NCBI GenBank assembly: GCA_963591145.1
Contig: CAVARE010000075.1
Location: 1-23,341 of the forward strand
Reading direction: 5' to 3'
DNA length: 23,341 bases
From: RGIG5612 sp963591145
GTDB lineage: Bacteria; Bacillota; Clostridia; Lachnospirales; Lachnospiraceae
Position 1 is the stretch's first letter. Every line of letters begins with the position of its first letter. A program made the translations under genes and the position numbers. Below the pieces are notes generated by a model, which ran no database searches, was not told the origin of the DNA, and saw nothing but the letters and a program-made list of their open reading frames with translations. Of this stretch, positions 6,902-13,816 are shown in pieces.

Positions 6902-8308
6902 TCACTTTCCCATACAGAATTTGGCAAATATTTCATCTGCCAGGTCATCTTCTATCGCCTCACCAATTACCCGGCCCAGGCTGGTATATGCGTCCATAAG
7001 ATCTATTGTATAAAAATCCTCCGGCATATCCATCTTTATGCTCTCGATTGCCTTCTGTATACTTCCATATGCATCCGAAAGCGCTTCCTTCTGTCTCATA
7101 TTTGTTATATAAACCTGATCATTGAAATTGATATCCTTGTTATAGAACATATGACGCACAGTCTCGGTAAACTTATCTAAACCGGACTCATTTTTAGCCG
7201 AAATTTCAATGATTGGCAGCTTACATTCATATTTATACTGTCTGCTGAGGTTTTCAAGAAGAGCTTCTCTGTCCATTGAACCGCCTATATCCTGTTTATT
7301 CAGCAATATAATGACCTTCTTATTCTTAATAATATTAAGAATTTCTTCATCATCACTATCCAGATTTCTGGATCCGTCTATCATCCATAGAATAAGGTCT
7401 GCCTCTTCGGCATAATCCCTGGCCTTGTCCACACCGATTTTCTCAATAATATCCTCTGTATTTCTTATGCCAGCGGTATCTATTACATTCAAAGTAATGT
7501 CTCCCAGCCTGATATTTTCTTCCAGTGCGTCTCTCGTAGTTCCGGCTATCTCTGTAACGATAGCCCTGTCCGTTCCGAGAAGTGCATTAAGAAGGGAGGA
7601 TTTGCCGACATTTGGCTTGCCCAGGATTACTGTTCGTATTCCCTCCTTGATTATCCTTCCATCATCCGCTGTATCTATGAGACTTTTTATGCAAATGCCT
7701 GCTTCCTGAACTATCGGAAGCAGCTGTTCGCCATATCCCTCCATCTCAATATGTTCAGGATCATCCAGTGCGGCCTCTATATATGCGATCTGCTCCAACA
7801 AAATCGCCCTTTGACTCTTGATTTTTTCTGATACTGAGCCTCTTAATTGAGTAACGGCACTCTTTAATGCATAATCATTTTCCGCATTTATGACATCTAT
7901 AACTGCTTCTGCCTGTGACAGATCTATTCGTCCATTGACAAATGCACGCTTTGTGAATTCTCCCGGCTCAGCAGTTCTCGCTCCTGATCTTATTACCAGC
8001 TCAAGAACTCTGTTTAATACATACATTCCGCCGTGACAGTCGATTTCCACCGTATCCTCCCGCGTATATGTATGTGGTGCCTTCATTATGATCACCAGAA
8101 CCTCATCTACAACCGAATCACCATCCACAATATGACCATAGTGAACAGTATGACTCTTCACCTCTGTCATTTTTTTGGAAGCATTTGCTGGTCTGAAGAT
8201 TCTGCTGATGATATCAATCGCATCATCACCACTAATCCGTACAATTCCTATTCCCGAACTATTCATTGCCGTAGATATAGCAGCAATAGTTTCTGTCTTA
8301 TTTACCAT
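6902..8308 (-). CDS. mnmE: tRNA modification GTPase MnmE (TrmE)
   Basis: K+-stimulated GTPase that uses a formyl-folate cofactor and pairs with MnmG in wobble-uridine modification. The 468 residues show an N-terminal folate-binding domain (1-120), a helical domain, and an inserted G domain with GKPNVGKS (230-237), TTRD (257-260), DTAG (277-280) and NKQD. The C-terminal CMGK ends the protein and carries the catalytic cysteine of the family. The ATG is preceded by AAGGA at about 9 nt. The 299-bp gap upstream contains the jag terminator and a structured repeat-like element, so mnmE is likely the first gene of an mnmE-mnmG-rsmG unit, though no clear promoter was found. Confidence 0.98.
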   Translation of the reverse strand: MVNKTETIAAISTAMNSSGIGIVRISGDDAIDIISRIFRPANASKKMTEVKSHTVHYGHIVDGDSVVDEVLVIIMKAPHTYTREDTVEIDCHGGMYVLNRVLELVIRSGARTAEPGEFTKRAFVNGRIDLSQAEAVIDVINAENDYALKSAVTQLRGSVSEKIKSQRAILLEQIAYIEAALDDPEHIEMEGYGEQLLPIVQEAGICIKSLIDTADDGRIIKEGIRTVILGKPNVGKSSLLNALLGTDRAIVTEIAGTTRDALEENIRLGDITLNVIDTAGIRNTEDIIEKIGVDKARDYAEEADLILWMIDGSRNLDSDDEEILNIIKNKKVIILLNKQDIGGSMDREALLENLSRQYKYECKLPIIEISAKNESGLDKFTETVRHMFYNKDINFNDQVYITNMRQKEALSDAYGSIQKAIESIKMDMPEDFYTIDLMDAYTSLGRVIGEAIEDDLADEIFAKFCMGK

Positions 8309-8370
8309 CTATTTTTCCTTATTATTGCAATGTTTCTGCCGTCCAGCCACAATATATCTGTCATTTATCG

Positions 8371-8504
8371 TGAGATTGCTTCGCACTTCGTGCTCTCGCA
8401 ATCCCGCCTACATTCGCAATCCGGGCTATCGCCCTGCTTGCTCATGCAGGTACGCCTGGCCGATAGATAAGAATGAGTCCGTGATATACGGCTCATTCTT
8501 ATCT
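8371..8504. repeat. Structured, REP-like intergenic element
   Basis: Four hairpins are packed in 134 bp: GATTGC (8374-8379) with GCAATC (8398-8403) enclosing GCAC-TTC-GTGC; GGGC-TATC-GCCC (8423-8434); CCTGC with GCAGG (8433-8437, 8446-8450); and a perfect 13-bp stem AGATAAGAATGAG (8465-8477) with CTCATTCTTATCT (8492-8504). CGCAATCC occurs twice (8397, 8415), so GATTGC has alternative partners. The GC content and density of palindromes differ from the surrounding AT-rich spacers. It resembles the dispersed palindromic repeats of clostridial genomes. Genome-wide copies cannot be checked here. Confidence 0.5.
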
Positions 8505-8518
8505 GCCGTCCAAGACGA

Positions 8519-8554
8519 TAAATACAAAAGCCGGGCATTTGCTCCCGGCTTTTT
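8519..8554 (-). terminator. Intrinsic terminator after jag (usable in both directions)
   Basis: AAAAGCCGGG (8526-8535) and CCCGGCTTTT (8544-8553) form a 10-bp stem with an 8-nt loop, 54 bp beyond the jag stop. On the minus strand the stem is followed by TTTTGTATTT; on the plus strand by TTTTTCTTTT. The only gene reading toward it is jag. Confidence 0.85.
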
Positions 8555-8607
8555 CTTTTCATTATCAGCGGCAGAGCTGCTGCATGATCATATAATTCTC
8601 TTAAATT

Positions 8608-9549
8608 TCAAGACTTCTTGTAATAAATTACAACTCGTCTGTTCGGCTCCTCGCCCTCGCTCTTGGTTGTTACATACTTATCCGACTGAAGATATGAATG
8701 AATAACCCTTCTCTCATACGGATTCATTGGCTCAAGAGCAACCTTCTTTCTGGTTTTCTTAACCTTAGACGCAATATTTTTAGCGAGATTTTCGAGAGTT
8801 TTCTGTCTTCTTTCACGATAATTATTCGTATCTACCTTAACTCTGTAGTAATCCTTCTCGTCCTTGTTAACGATTATGCTGCACAGGTACTGGATGGCAT
8901 CCAGAGTCTGACCTCTCTTGCCGATCAGGTCTCCTGTATCCTCGCCATCAATTACTATGCTCACAACCTTTTCTGTTTCATCAACAGTTGTAGTAATCTC
9001 AGCCTTAACATCCAGCTTTTCAAATATTGCATTGAGAACCGCATTAACATTCTTATTTTCAGCAGCCTCGCCTGTTATAATAACAGACTCTTTCTTGATT
9101 TCTGCCGGCTTTTCCTGTACATTTGCCTTGATTTCATCATGCTCTTCAGCATGCTTGTCTTCTTTCTTTTTCTCTGGCTTGGCAAATGTTTTCTCTTCTT
9201 TTTTTACTGAAGCAGCCTCTGGTTTAATCTCTTTCTTTACTTCTGGCTTCTTCTCTTTTTTATTTTCAAATTTTGGCTGTTTCTTAGCCTCCGGCTTAGA
9301 TTCCTTATTGATTCCTCTTAATTCTGCCTTAAAATCAGGCTTAATATCTATCTTTTCTTCAACTTCCTGATTTTTTTCTTCCTTCTTGCGGGCGCGGATT
9401 ACTGCATCCTTGCTGAATAATCTTAATATTCCGGCTGAACCTTCTTCAATAACTTCATATTCCAACATATCACTGGTGATTCCCAGTGATATTGATGCCT
9501 CTGTTATGGCATCATTTACTGTTTTACCCCTATATTCTTTAAATTCCAT
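8608..9549 (-). CDS. jag: RNA-binding protein Jag (KhpB/EloR), SpoIIIJ-associated
   Basis: Cytoplasmic KH/R3H RNA-binding protein. In other Gram-positives it acts with KhpA in control of cell elongation and division and is linked to YidC. The 313 residues comprise a Jag_N domain (1-52, with EYRGKTVNDAITEAS), a long Lys/Glu-rich low-complexity linker (about 53-158), a KH domain (about 160-235) with GKRG at 210-213, and an R3H domain (about 245-312, NPYERRVIHSYLQ). The linker is probably disordered and makes the protein longer than the Bacillus homologue. The gene starts 15 bp after yidC. AGGAG lies about 12 nt before the ATG, a long spacing, so coupling to yidC translation is likely. Confidence 0.96.
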   Translation of the reverse strand: MEFKEYRGKTVNDAITEASISLGITSDMLEYEVIEEGSAGILRLFSKDAVIRARKKEEKNQEVEEKIDIKPDFKAELRGINKESKPEAKKQPKFENKKEKKPEVKKEIKPEAASVKKEEKTFAKPEKKKEDKHAEEHDEIKANVQEKPAEIKKESVIITGEAAENKNVNAVLNAIFEKLDVKAEITTTVDETEKVVSIVIDGEDTGDLIGKRGQTLDAIQYLCSIIVNKDEKDYYRVKVDTNNYRERRQKTLENLAKNIASKVKKTRKKVALEPMNPYERRVIHSYLQSDKYVTTKSEGEEPNRRVVIYYKKS

Positions 9550-9564
9550 CTCAGATCTCTTCTC

Positions 9565-10863
9565 CTATTTTTTATATTTCTTACGAGATGATCCTGTTTT
9601 TTCATTCAGATCAATTCCCTGCTCCTCGTTAAACTGCTTAACTATTGCTGCCTTTGCAGCGAGTGAATTGGCAGGCGGAGGAGTCTGTGTCGTTCTCTTA
9701 CTTTCCTCTACATTAATATTTGCTCTGTCTGAAATAGTAGATATATTCTTGGTGCTTGTATTGGCTGCCTTAGTAAGCGTACTTCCACTCACACCATCCT
9801 TTTCTCTCTTCTTCTTAGCCTTTTCTTCAGCCTTGGCCATATTTTCCTTAACGAATTCATCCATATCAATCTTTCTGTAATGCTTATTGATAAGAATCTG
9901 CAATACTACCTGGAAGGCCGAGCTTATACACCAATATAAACCAATTGATGCATTAAGTGTGAAGCAGAAGAATACCGATATAAGAGGCATGAACAATCCC
10001 ATGCTCTTCATTGAAGCGGCTGTCATATCATTTGCCGCATTCTGTGAAGATGTTGATGCTGCCTGTGACAATTTAAATGAAAGCCACTGTGTAAATCCTG
10101 AAATCAGAGGAATAAGCACTGCTACTATTCCTATTCCGCCTCCAATGATCAGATTCCATGGTGTCTCACCGAGGTTTATGCCGCAAAATGTGTTAAGTCT
10201 GGTTATATCAGTATAATTCGTCTGAATCGCTGTTAATGTATCTCCTGAGAATAATCCCATCATTTCGTTCCAGTTTTTAGTTGGAAGAGAACACAATAAT
10301 GTAACCTTATCTGTCACACTCAGATCGGCCGTCCACTGCGTCAGACCGGAGATTGAAGAAATATCTGTAGTTCCGATAGCTGAAATAACATTCTGATAAT
10401 ATGCATTAAAGCTATCTATATATGTAGGTATTTTTCTGATAACACCATAAAGTGCGATGATTATAGGAAACTGAATAAACGATTGTATACATCCGCCTGT
10501 CTGCGAAATGCCATATTTGGCATAAACAGCCTTCGTCTCCTCCTGCATCGCAGTCATGGCATAAGTGTCATTTCTGCCCTGATATTTAGCTCTGATGGCA
10601 TTAATTTCAGGATTAGCATATGAAGACAGCTTGCTGAATTTCTGCTGCTTAACAGTAAGCGGAAGCAGGATGCATTTTACTACGACTGTGAGAAGTATAA
10701 TACACAGACCCAGATTGGCGATTCCTATCCAATCAAGAAACAGATAGATATACTTTACTACATAACCCAATAAATCTACTATCTGCTTAATAACCGGCCA
10801 ATCATAACATCCGCCTGAAGTAGACGCACTTGTGCTGGCACAAGCTGCTAAAAAATTTATCAC
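9565..10863 (-). CDS. yidC: Membrane protein insertase YidC/OxaI
   Basis: Inserts membrane proteins alone or with SecYEG. The 432-residue product has the Oxa1-type core: a hydrophobic segment at about 30-50, the amphipathic and coiled region with QQKFSKLSSYANPEI, then hydrophobic segments including FIQFPIIIALYGVI and the later SLGLFMPLISVFFCFTLNASIGLYWCISS-type helices. A charged cytoplasmic tail rich in Lys and Glu follows. A periplasmic-side insertion between the second and third helices is larger than in short Gram-positive versions. The start codon is GTG, with an ideal GGAGG 8 nt upstream placed directly after the yidD stop, so the start is well supported. An LAAC sequence occurs at residues 5-8, but with too little upstream to be a lipoprotein signal. 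Order yidD-yidC-jag is standard. Confidence 0.96.
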   Translation of the reverse strand: MINFLAACASTSASTSGGCYDWPVIKQIVDLLGYVVKYIYLFLDWIGIANLGLCIILLTVVVKCILLPLTVKQQKFSKLSSYANPEINAIRAKYQGRNDTYAMTAMQEETKAVYAKYGISQTGGCIQSFIQFPIIIALYGVIRKIPTYIDSFNAYYQNVISAIGTTDISSISGLTQWTADLSVTDKVTLLCSLPTKNWNEMMGLFSGDTLTAIQTNYTDITRLNTFCGINLGETPWNLIIGGGIGIVAVLIPLISGFTQWLSFKLSQAASTSSQNAANDMTAASMKSMGLFMPLISVFFCFTLNASIGLYWCISSAFQVVLQILINKHYRKIDMDEFVKENMAKAEEKAKKKREKDGVSGSTLTKAANTSTKNISTISDRANINVEESKRTTQTPPPANSLAAKAAIVKQFNEEQGIDLNEKTGSSRKKYKK

Positions 10864-10876
10864 TTAATTATCCTCC

Positions 10877-11098
10877 TTATGGTACCGGGTCGTAACCACC
10901 CTTGGAGAATGGATTGCAGCGCAGAATTCTCCATGCCGCAAGTCCCAGCCCTTTGAGGGGGCCATGCTTCTCAATTGCCTCAATAGCATATTGTGAACAG
11001 GTAGGGTAATACTTACAATGATTATATTTTTTATACCCGGAAATATGTTTCTGGTAAAATTTTATTGGTGCTATTAGCATTTTTCTTATCATGATCAT
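10877..11098 (-). CDS. yidD: Membrane protein insertion efficiency factor YidD
   Basis: Small amphipathic protein thought to sit at the inner face of the membrane and help YidC-dependent insertion. The 73 residues carry the family core: KFYQKHIS, then CKYYPTCSQYAIEAIEKHG with its three cysteines, then WRILRCNPFSKGGYDPVP at the C terminus. The first ATG (11098) and a second ATG at codon 3 are both possible starts; upstream only a weak GGTG is seen. The stop is 13 bp before the yidC GTG. A 127-bp spacer with the rnpA terminator separates it from rnpA, so a promoter is expected there, but none is clear. Confidence 0.95.
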   Translation of the reverse strand: MIMIRKMLIAPIKFYQKHISGYKKYNHCKYYPTCSQYAIEAIEKHGPLKGLGLAAWRILRCNPFSKGGYDPVP

Positions 11099-11189
11099 AC
11101 ACCAACTTTTCAGCTGTAAGAAATTCTTTTAGATATGCATCAGCTGATTTTAATATTATGCATGCAAATGCAGGCAAATTCTGTTACTA

Positions 11190-11224
11190 CAAAAACACTG
11201 ACTTTCTGCTATGAAAGTCAATGT
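11190..11224 (-). terminator. Terminator after rnpA
   Basis: ACACTGACTTTC (11195-11206) and GAAAGTCAATGT (11213-11224) form a 12-bp stem with one G-U pair and a 6-nt loop. On the minus strand it is followed by TTTTTG. It begins one base after the rnpA stop. Confidence 0.8.
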
Positions 11225-11225
11225 C

Positions 11226-11567
11226 TCAGATTAGCTTCATCTTCTTAGATAAATAAAGCAGAGCATCACAAACATCAGAGAAGTTTTTATCAACCGCACG
11301 ATACCTGGCTACAACTACAAATCTGTATCCTGTAGGCAGCTTTTCGCGCAGTTCAACAAAACTTGCTCTGATGACACGGGATAATCTATGCCTTATTACA
11401 CTATTTCCCACTTTTTTACTTACTGATATTCCGAGCTTCTGCTCGTCACCATCAGTTGCCAATGCATACAACACTAGAAAACTATTTGCTGCAGAATGGC
11501 CTTTTTCATATACTTCCTTGAATTGCGAAGTATTCTTTAGAGAATCTATATTTCTCAAAATTGTCAC
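11226..11567 (-). CDS. rnpA: Ribonuclease P protein component
   Basis: Basic protein subunit of RNase P, which binds the catalytic RNA and the 5' leader of pre-tRNAs. The product is 113 residues from the GTG at 11567, with the family core LGISVSKKVGNSVIRHRLSR (the RNR-like basic motif) near residues 45-64 and the N-terminal F..VY.KG pattern. The start is uncertain. The GTG has only AGAAG-like sequence upstream, whereas TTG at codon 4 (11558) has AAGGTG 6 nt before it and would give 110 residues, closer to relatives. It lies 73 bp after rpmH with an intercistronic hairpin, and is followed at once by a terminator. Confidence 0.95.
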   Translation of the reverse strand: MTILRNIDSLKNTSQFKEVYEKGHSAANSFLVLYALATDGDEQKLGISVSKKVGNSVIRHRLSRVIRASFVELREKLPTGYRFVVVARYRAVDKNFSDVCDALLYLSKKMKLI

Positions 11568-11616
11568 CTTATCTTCTTCTAAAATAGGATATCATCAGAT
11601 ATTTTATTATAGAAGA

Positions 11617-11642
11617 AAGACCACCTTCTTCGTGGTGGTCTT
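11617..11642 (-). terminator. Intercistronic hairpin between rpmH and rnpA (attenuator)
   Basis: AAGACCACC (11617-11625) and GGTGGTCTT (11634-11642) form a perfect 9-bp stem with an 8-nt loop overlapping the rpmH stop codon. On the minus strand it is followed by the pyrimidine-rich TCTTCTAT rather than a clean T-run. It is therefore probably a partial terminator or processing site that keeps rnpA expression below rpmH. Confidence 0.55.
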
Positions 11643-11775
11643 AAGCTGATAATACTTTTCTTCCCTTTGCTCTTCTGGCTGCTAAAACTTTTCTTCCGCC
11701 AGGAGTAGACATTCTTGCTCTAAAACCATGAACTTTAGCTCTTGATCTCTTTTTAGGCTGAAAGGTCATTTTCAT
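11641..11775 (-). CDS. rpmH: 50S ribosomal protein L34
   Basis: A 44-residue, very basic ribosomal protein of the large subunit. It reads MKMTFQPKKRSRAKVHGFRA, then RMSTPGGRKVLAARRAKGRK and VLSA; TFQPK.R.R...HGFR.RM.T..GR.VL..RR.KGR is the L34 signature. The ATG at 11775 has a very strong site (AAGGAGGTGG) about 7-10 nt upstream; an internal ATG at codon 3 is less well spaced. It is the first gene left of the origin, read from the promoter at 11820-11849, and is co-transcribed with rnpA as in most bacteria. Confidence 0.98.
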   Translation of the reverse strand: MKMTFQPKKRSRAKVHGFRARMSTPGGRKVLAARRAKGRKVLSA

Positions 11776-11819
11776 AAGGCTACCACCTCCTTGTATTTCT
11801 TGAAAAAATTGCAAAAAGA

Positions 11820-11849
11820 ATTATATTTCATAAATCCCCCAATAGTCAA
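11820..11849 (-). promoter_or_regulatory. rpmH promoter
   Basis: On the minus strand, TTGACT (11849-11844), an 18-bp spacer and a perfect TATAAT (11825-11820). It gives a leader of about 38 nt ending in the strong rpmH ribosome site. It is the best match to a housekeeping promoter on this side of the origin. Confidence 0.85.
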
Positions 11850-11902
11850 GCACTTTCTTCTTTTTGTTTCGTTAAATTTTCCCATAAAACCGCCTTCTTT
11901 AC

Positions 11903-11966
11903 TTATGCCCATTTATCAACATTTTATCAACATATTTAAACACATCTTATTCGCGCCTTATTCACC
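11903..11966 (+). other. oriC: Origin part 1: phased row of six DnaA-box-like 9-mers
   Basis: Same-orientation 9-mers start at 11903 (TTATGCCCA), 11913 and 11924 (both TTATCAACA), 11936 (TTAAACACA), 11947 (TTATTCGCG) and 11958 (TTATTCACC). Against TTATNCACA the mismatches are 1, 1, 1, 1, 2 and 1. Start spacing is 10, 11, 12, 11 and 11 bp, about one helical turn each. It lies between the divergent rpmH and dnaA promoters, the usual upstream part of a bipartite Firmicute origin, and probably also allows DnaA to repress dnaA. Confidence 0.75.
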
Positions 11967-12010
11967 GTTTAAATCACTTTTTTTTATTTTTCCATACTCC
12001 TATATATCAG

Positions 12011-12039
12011 TTGAAAATTTACCTTAATAATAGTATAAT
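12011..12039 (+). promoter_or_regulatory. dnaA promoter
   Basis: TTGAAA (12011-12016), a 17-bp spacer and a perfect TATAAT (12034-12039). The predicted start is near 12046, which leaves a leader of about 160 nt before dnaA. The DnaA-box row lies 45 bp upstream, fitting autoregulation. Confidence 0.85.
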
Positions 12040-12051
12040 TTTGACATACTT

Positions 12052-12080
12052 TAAGAGCGGTGTTCACTCTGCCGCTCTTA
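12052..12080 (+). promoter_or_regulatory. 5'-terminal stem-loop of the dnaA leader
   Basis: TAAGAGCGG (12052-12060) and CCGCTCTTA (12072-12080) form a perfect 9-bp stem with an 11-nt loop, starting about 6 nt after the predicted transcription start. There is no T-run after it. A 5'-end hairpin of this kind could stabilise the dnaA mRNA. Farther down, TGATGC (12100) and GCATCA (12128) with seven T at 12139-12145 form a weaker attenuator-like element. Confidence 0.5.
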
Positions 12081-12204
12081 TGTCATGTTATAAGGTTTTT
12101 GATGCGATACATACATATCATTTTACTGCATCATCTGATTTTTTTACCACATAAGATTTTTTTCTCATTGATGGTTCGATTTTTGTTTTTATTGGAGTTG
12201 TTTT

Positions 12205-13557
12205 ATGCTGGAACTAATTAAAAGTAAGTGGTCCTTAATTCTTGATTCACTTAAAAATGAATATGATATTTCTGATGTTTCATTTGAAACATGGCTGGCA
12301 CCATTGGAAGTGGCTGCAGTAGAAGATAATAAGATTTTCATTGTTGTTCCAGAGAATTCAATAGGACTTAAATATATTAAGAAGAAATACTATCTTCCAT
12401 TTAAAGTATCTGTCGCTGAGGTGACAGGTGAGAATCTTGATATTGAATTCGTTCCTTCTGATCAATTCAGCCCTGCGGATGTTGTCACAGAAGAAGCAAA
12501 TAAACAGCCGGACGTTTTCGAGAAGGCCGGTCTTAATCCTAAATATACGTTTTCTAACTTTATAGTAGGTGACAATAATAATATCGCCCATGCAGCTTCA
12601 TTGGCTGTAGCGGAAAGCCCCGCCGAAATCTACAATCCTCTCTATATCTATGGAGGAGTGGGTCTCGGCAAGACTCACCTCATGCAGGCGATTGCTCACT
12701 TTATTTTATCAAGAGATCCTGAGAAAAAGGTTCTCTATGTTACAAGCGAGAATTTTACAAATGAGATAATAGAAGCCATAAGAAATGGCAATCCTCAGGC
12801 CAATTCCCGCTTCAGAGAAAAATATAGAAATGTTGACGTTCTCCTTATTGATGATATCCAGTTTATCAGCGGTAAGGAATCCACGCAGGAGGAATTCTTC
12901 CATACATTTAACCAGCTCTATGAACACAAGAAGCAGATAATCATTTCTTCTGACAAGCTGCCTCGCGAGATTAAGAGTCTTGAGGAAAGACTTATCTCCA
13001 GATTCTCATGGGGACTTGCCATTGATCTTCAGTCTCCCAGCTATGAGACCAGGGTTGCTATCCTGAAGAAGAAGATTGAACTGGAAAATACTCCTCCTAT
13101 TCCTGAGGATGTTATTGATTATATTGCGGCAAATGTTTCTTCAAATATCAGAGAATTGGAAGGATCCCTTACCAAGATAATAGCTTATTCTAAGCTTACA
13201 TCGTCAGTGATTGATCTTCCATTTGCAGAAGGAGTATTAAAGGATCTTTTTACCAGCACTCAGCGGGAGATCACACCTGACAGCATTATTAAGATAGTAG
13301 CTGAACATTTTAATATATCCGTATCTGAGCTTTCTTCTAAGAAGAAGAGTGCAGATATCGTATATCCTAGACAGCTGGCTATGTATCTATGCAGAACTCT
13401 CACGGATGCAGCTCTTTCTTTAATAGGTAAGAAATTAGGAAACCGCGACCATACTACTGTACTTCACGGCTATGAGAAGATACAGGCTGAGGTTGACAAT
13501 AATGAGAAGACTAAAAATGACATTGAGATTCTGAAAAAGAAAATCTGTCCTTATTAA
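12205..13557 (+). CDS. dnaA: Chromosomal replication initiator DnaA
   Basis: AAA+ initiator that binds DnaA boxes, opens the origin and loads the helicase. At 450 residues it has normal length. Domain I (1-80) includes FETWLAPL. Domain II is a short linker (about 81-110). Domain III holds Walker A GGVGLGKTH (150-158), Walker B LLIDD (213-217) and the sensor/arginine-finger segment ERLISRFSWG. Domain IV has the DNA-binding signature RDHTTVLHGYEKIQ (414-427). The ATG has GGAG 8 nt upstream. It is read away from the origin from the promoter at 12011-12039. The gene is flanked by both halves of the origin. Confidence 0.99.
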   Translation: MLELIKSKWSLILDSLKNEYDISDVSFETWLAPLEVAAVEDNKIFIVVPENSIGLKYIKKKYYLPFKVSVAEVTGENLDIEFVPSDQFSPADVVTEEANKQPDVFEKAGLNPKYTFSNFIVGDNNNIAHAASLAVAESPAEIYNPLYIYGGVGLGKTHLMQAIAHFILSRDPEKKVLYVTSENFTNEIIEAIRNGNPQANSRFREKYRNVDVLLIDDIQFISGKESTQEEFFHTFNQLYEHKKQIIISSDKLPREIKSLEERLISRFSWGLAIDLQSPSYETRVAILKKKIELENTPPIPEDVIDYIAANVSSNIRELEGSLTKIIAYSKLTSSVIDLPFAEGVLKDLFTSTQREITPDSIIKIVAEHFNISVSELSSKKKSADIVYPRQLAMYLCRTLTDAALSLIGKKLGNRDHTTVLHGYEKIQAEVDNNEKTKNDIEILKKKICPY

Positions 13558-13816
13558 TACACAGTTTATCTACATTAATGCACATTAGATGTAGATAAGT
13601 GGTTGATTTGTTTGTCCGCTTTGGTATTTGCCAAAACGACTGATTATTTATCAACTATTCTTACATATATTGATAACAGTATGATTGAAGATAAATTTTG
13701 GCTTAAAATAAAGCATTTTCAGGCTTTTAAACAAATTCACAGCCCCTACTGTTACTACTAGAAAAATATATATACTAATAAATAACCCATTTCATTTCGA
13801 AAGGAGATATACACTA
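13558..13816 (+). other. oriC: Origin part 2: dnaA-dnaN spacer with DnaA boxes
   Basis: DnaA-box-like 9-mers occur at 13566 (TTATCTACA, plus), 13576 (TAATGCACA, plus, one mismatch), 13590-13598 (TGTAGATAA, minus), 13648 (TTATCAACT, plus) and 13668-13676 (TATTGATAA, minus). The first and third lie on a perfect 10-bp inverted repeat (13566-13575 with 13589-13598). The right end holds the unwinding module at 13733-13785. The dnaN ribosome site follows at about 13800. Confidence 0.85.
13733..13785 (+). other. Basal unwinding module: DnaA box, DnaA-trios, AT-rich DUE
   Basis: In order: a degenerate DnaA box AAATTCACA (13733-13741); a GC patch GCCC; five trio-like triplets CTA CTG TTA CTA CTA (13746-13760), whose complement reads 3'-GAT GAC AAT GAT GAT; then AT-rich DNA from 13762 to 13785. 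The order and the triplets closely resemble the Bacillus subtilis oriC unwinding region, where DnaA assembles on trios to melt the duplex. This predicts the melting site. Confidence 0.8.

Noticed and set aside
13771..13776. TATACT as a dnaN -10 in the AT-rich unwinding region
   Set aside because: No acceptable -35 at 16-18 bp; the base composition is explained by the unwinding element.
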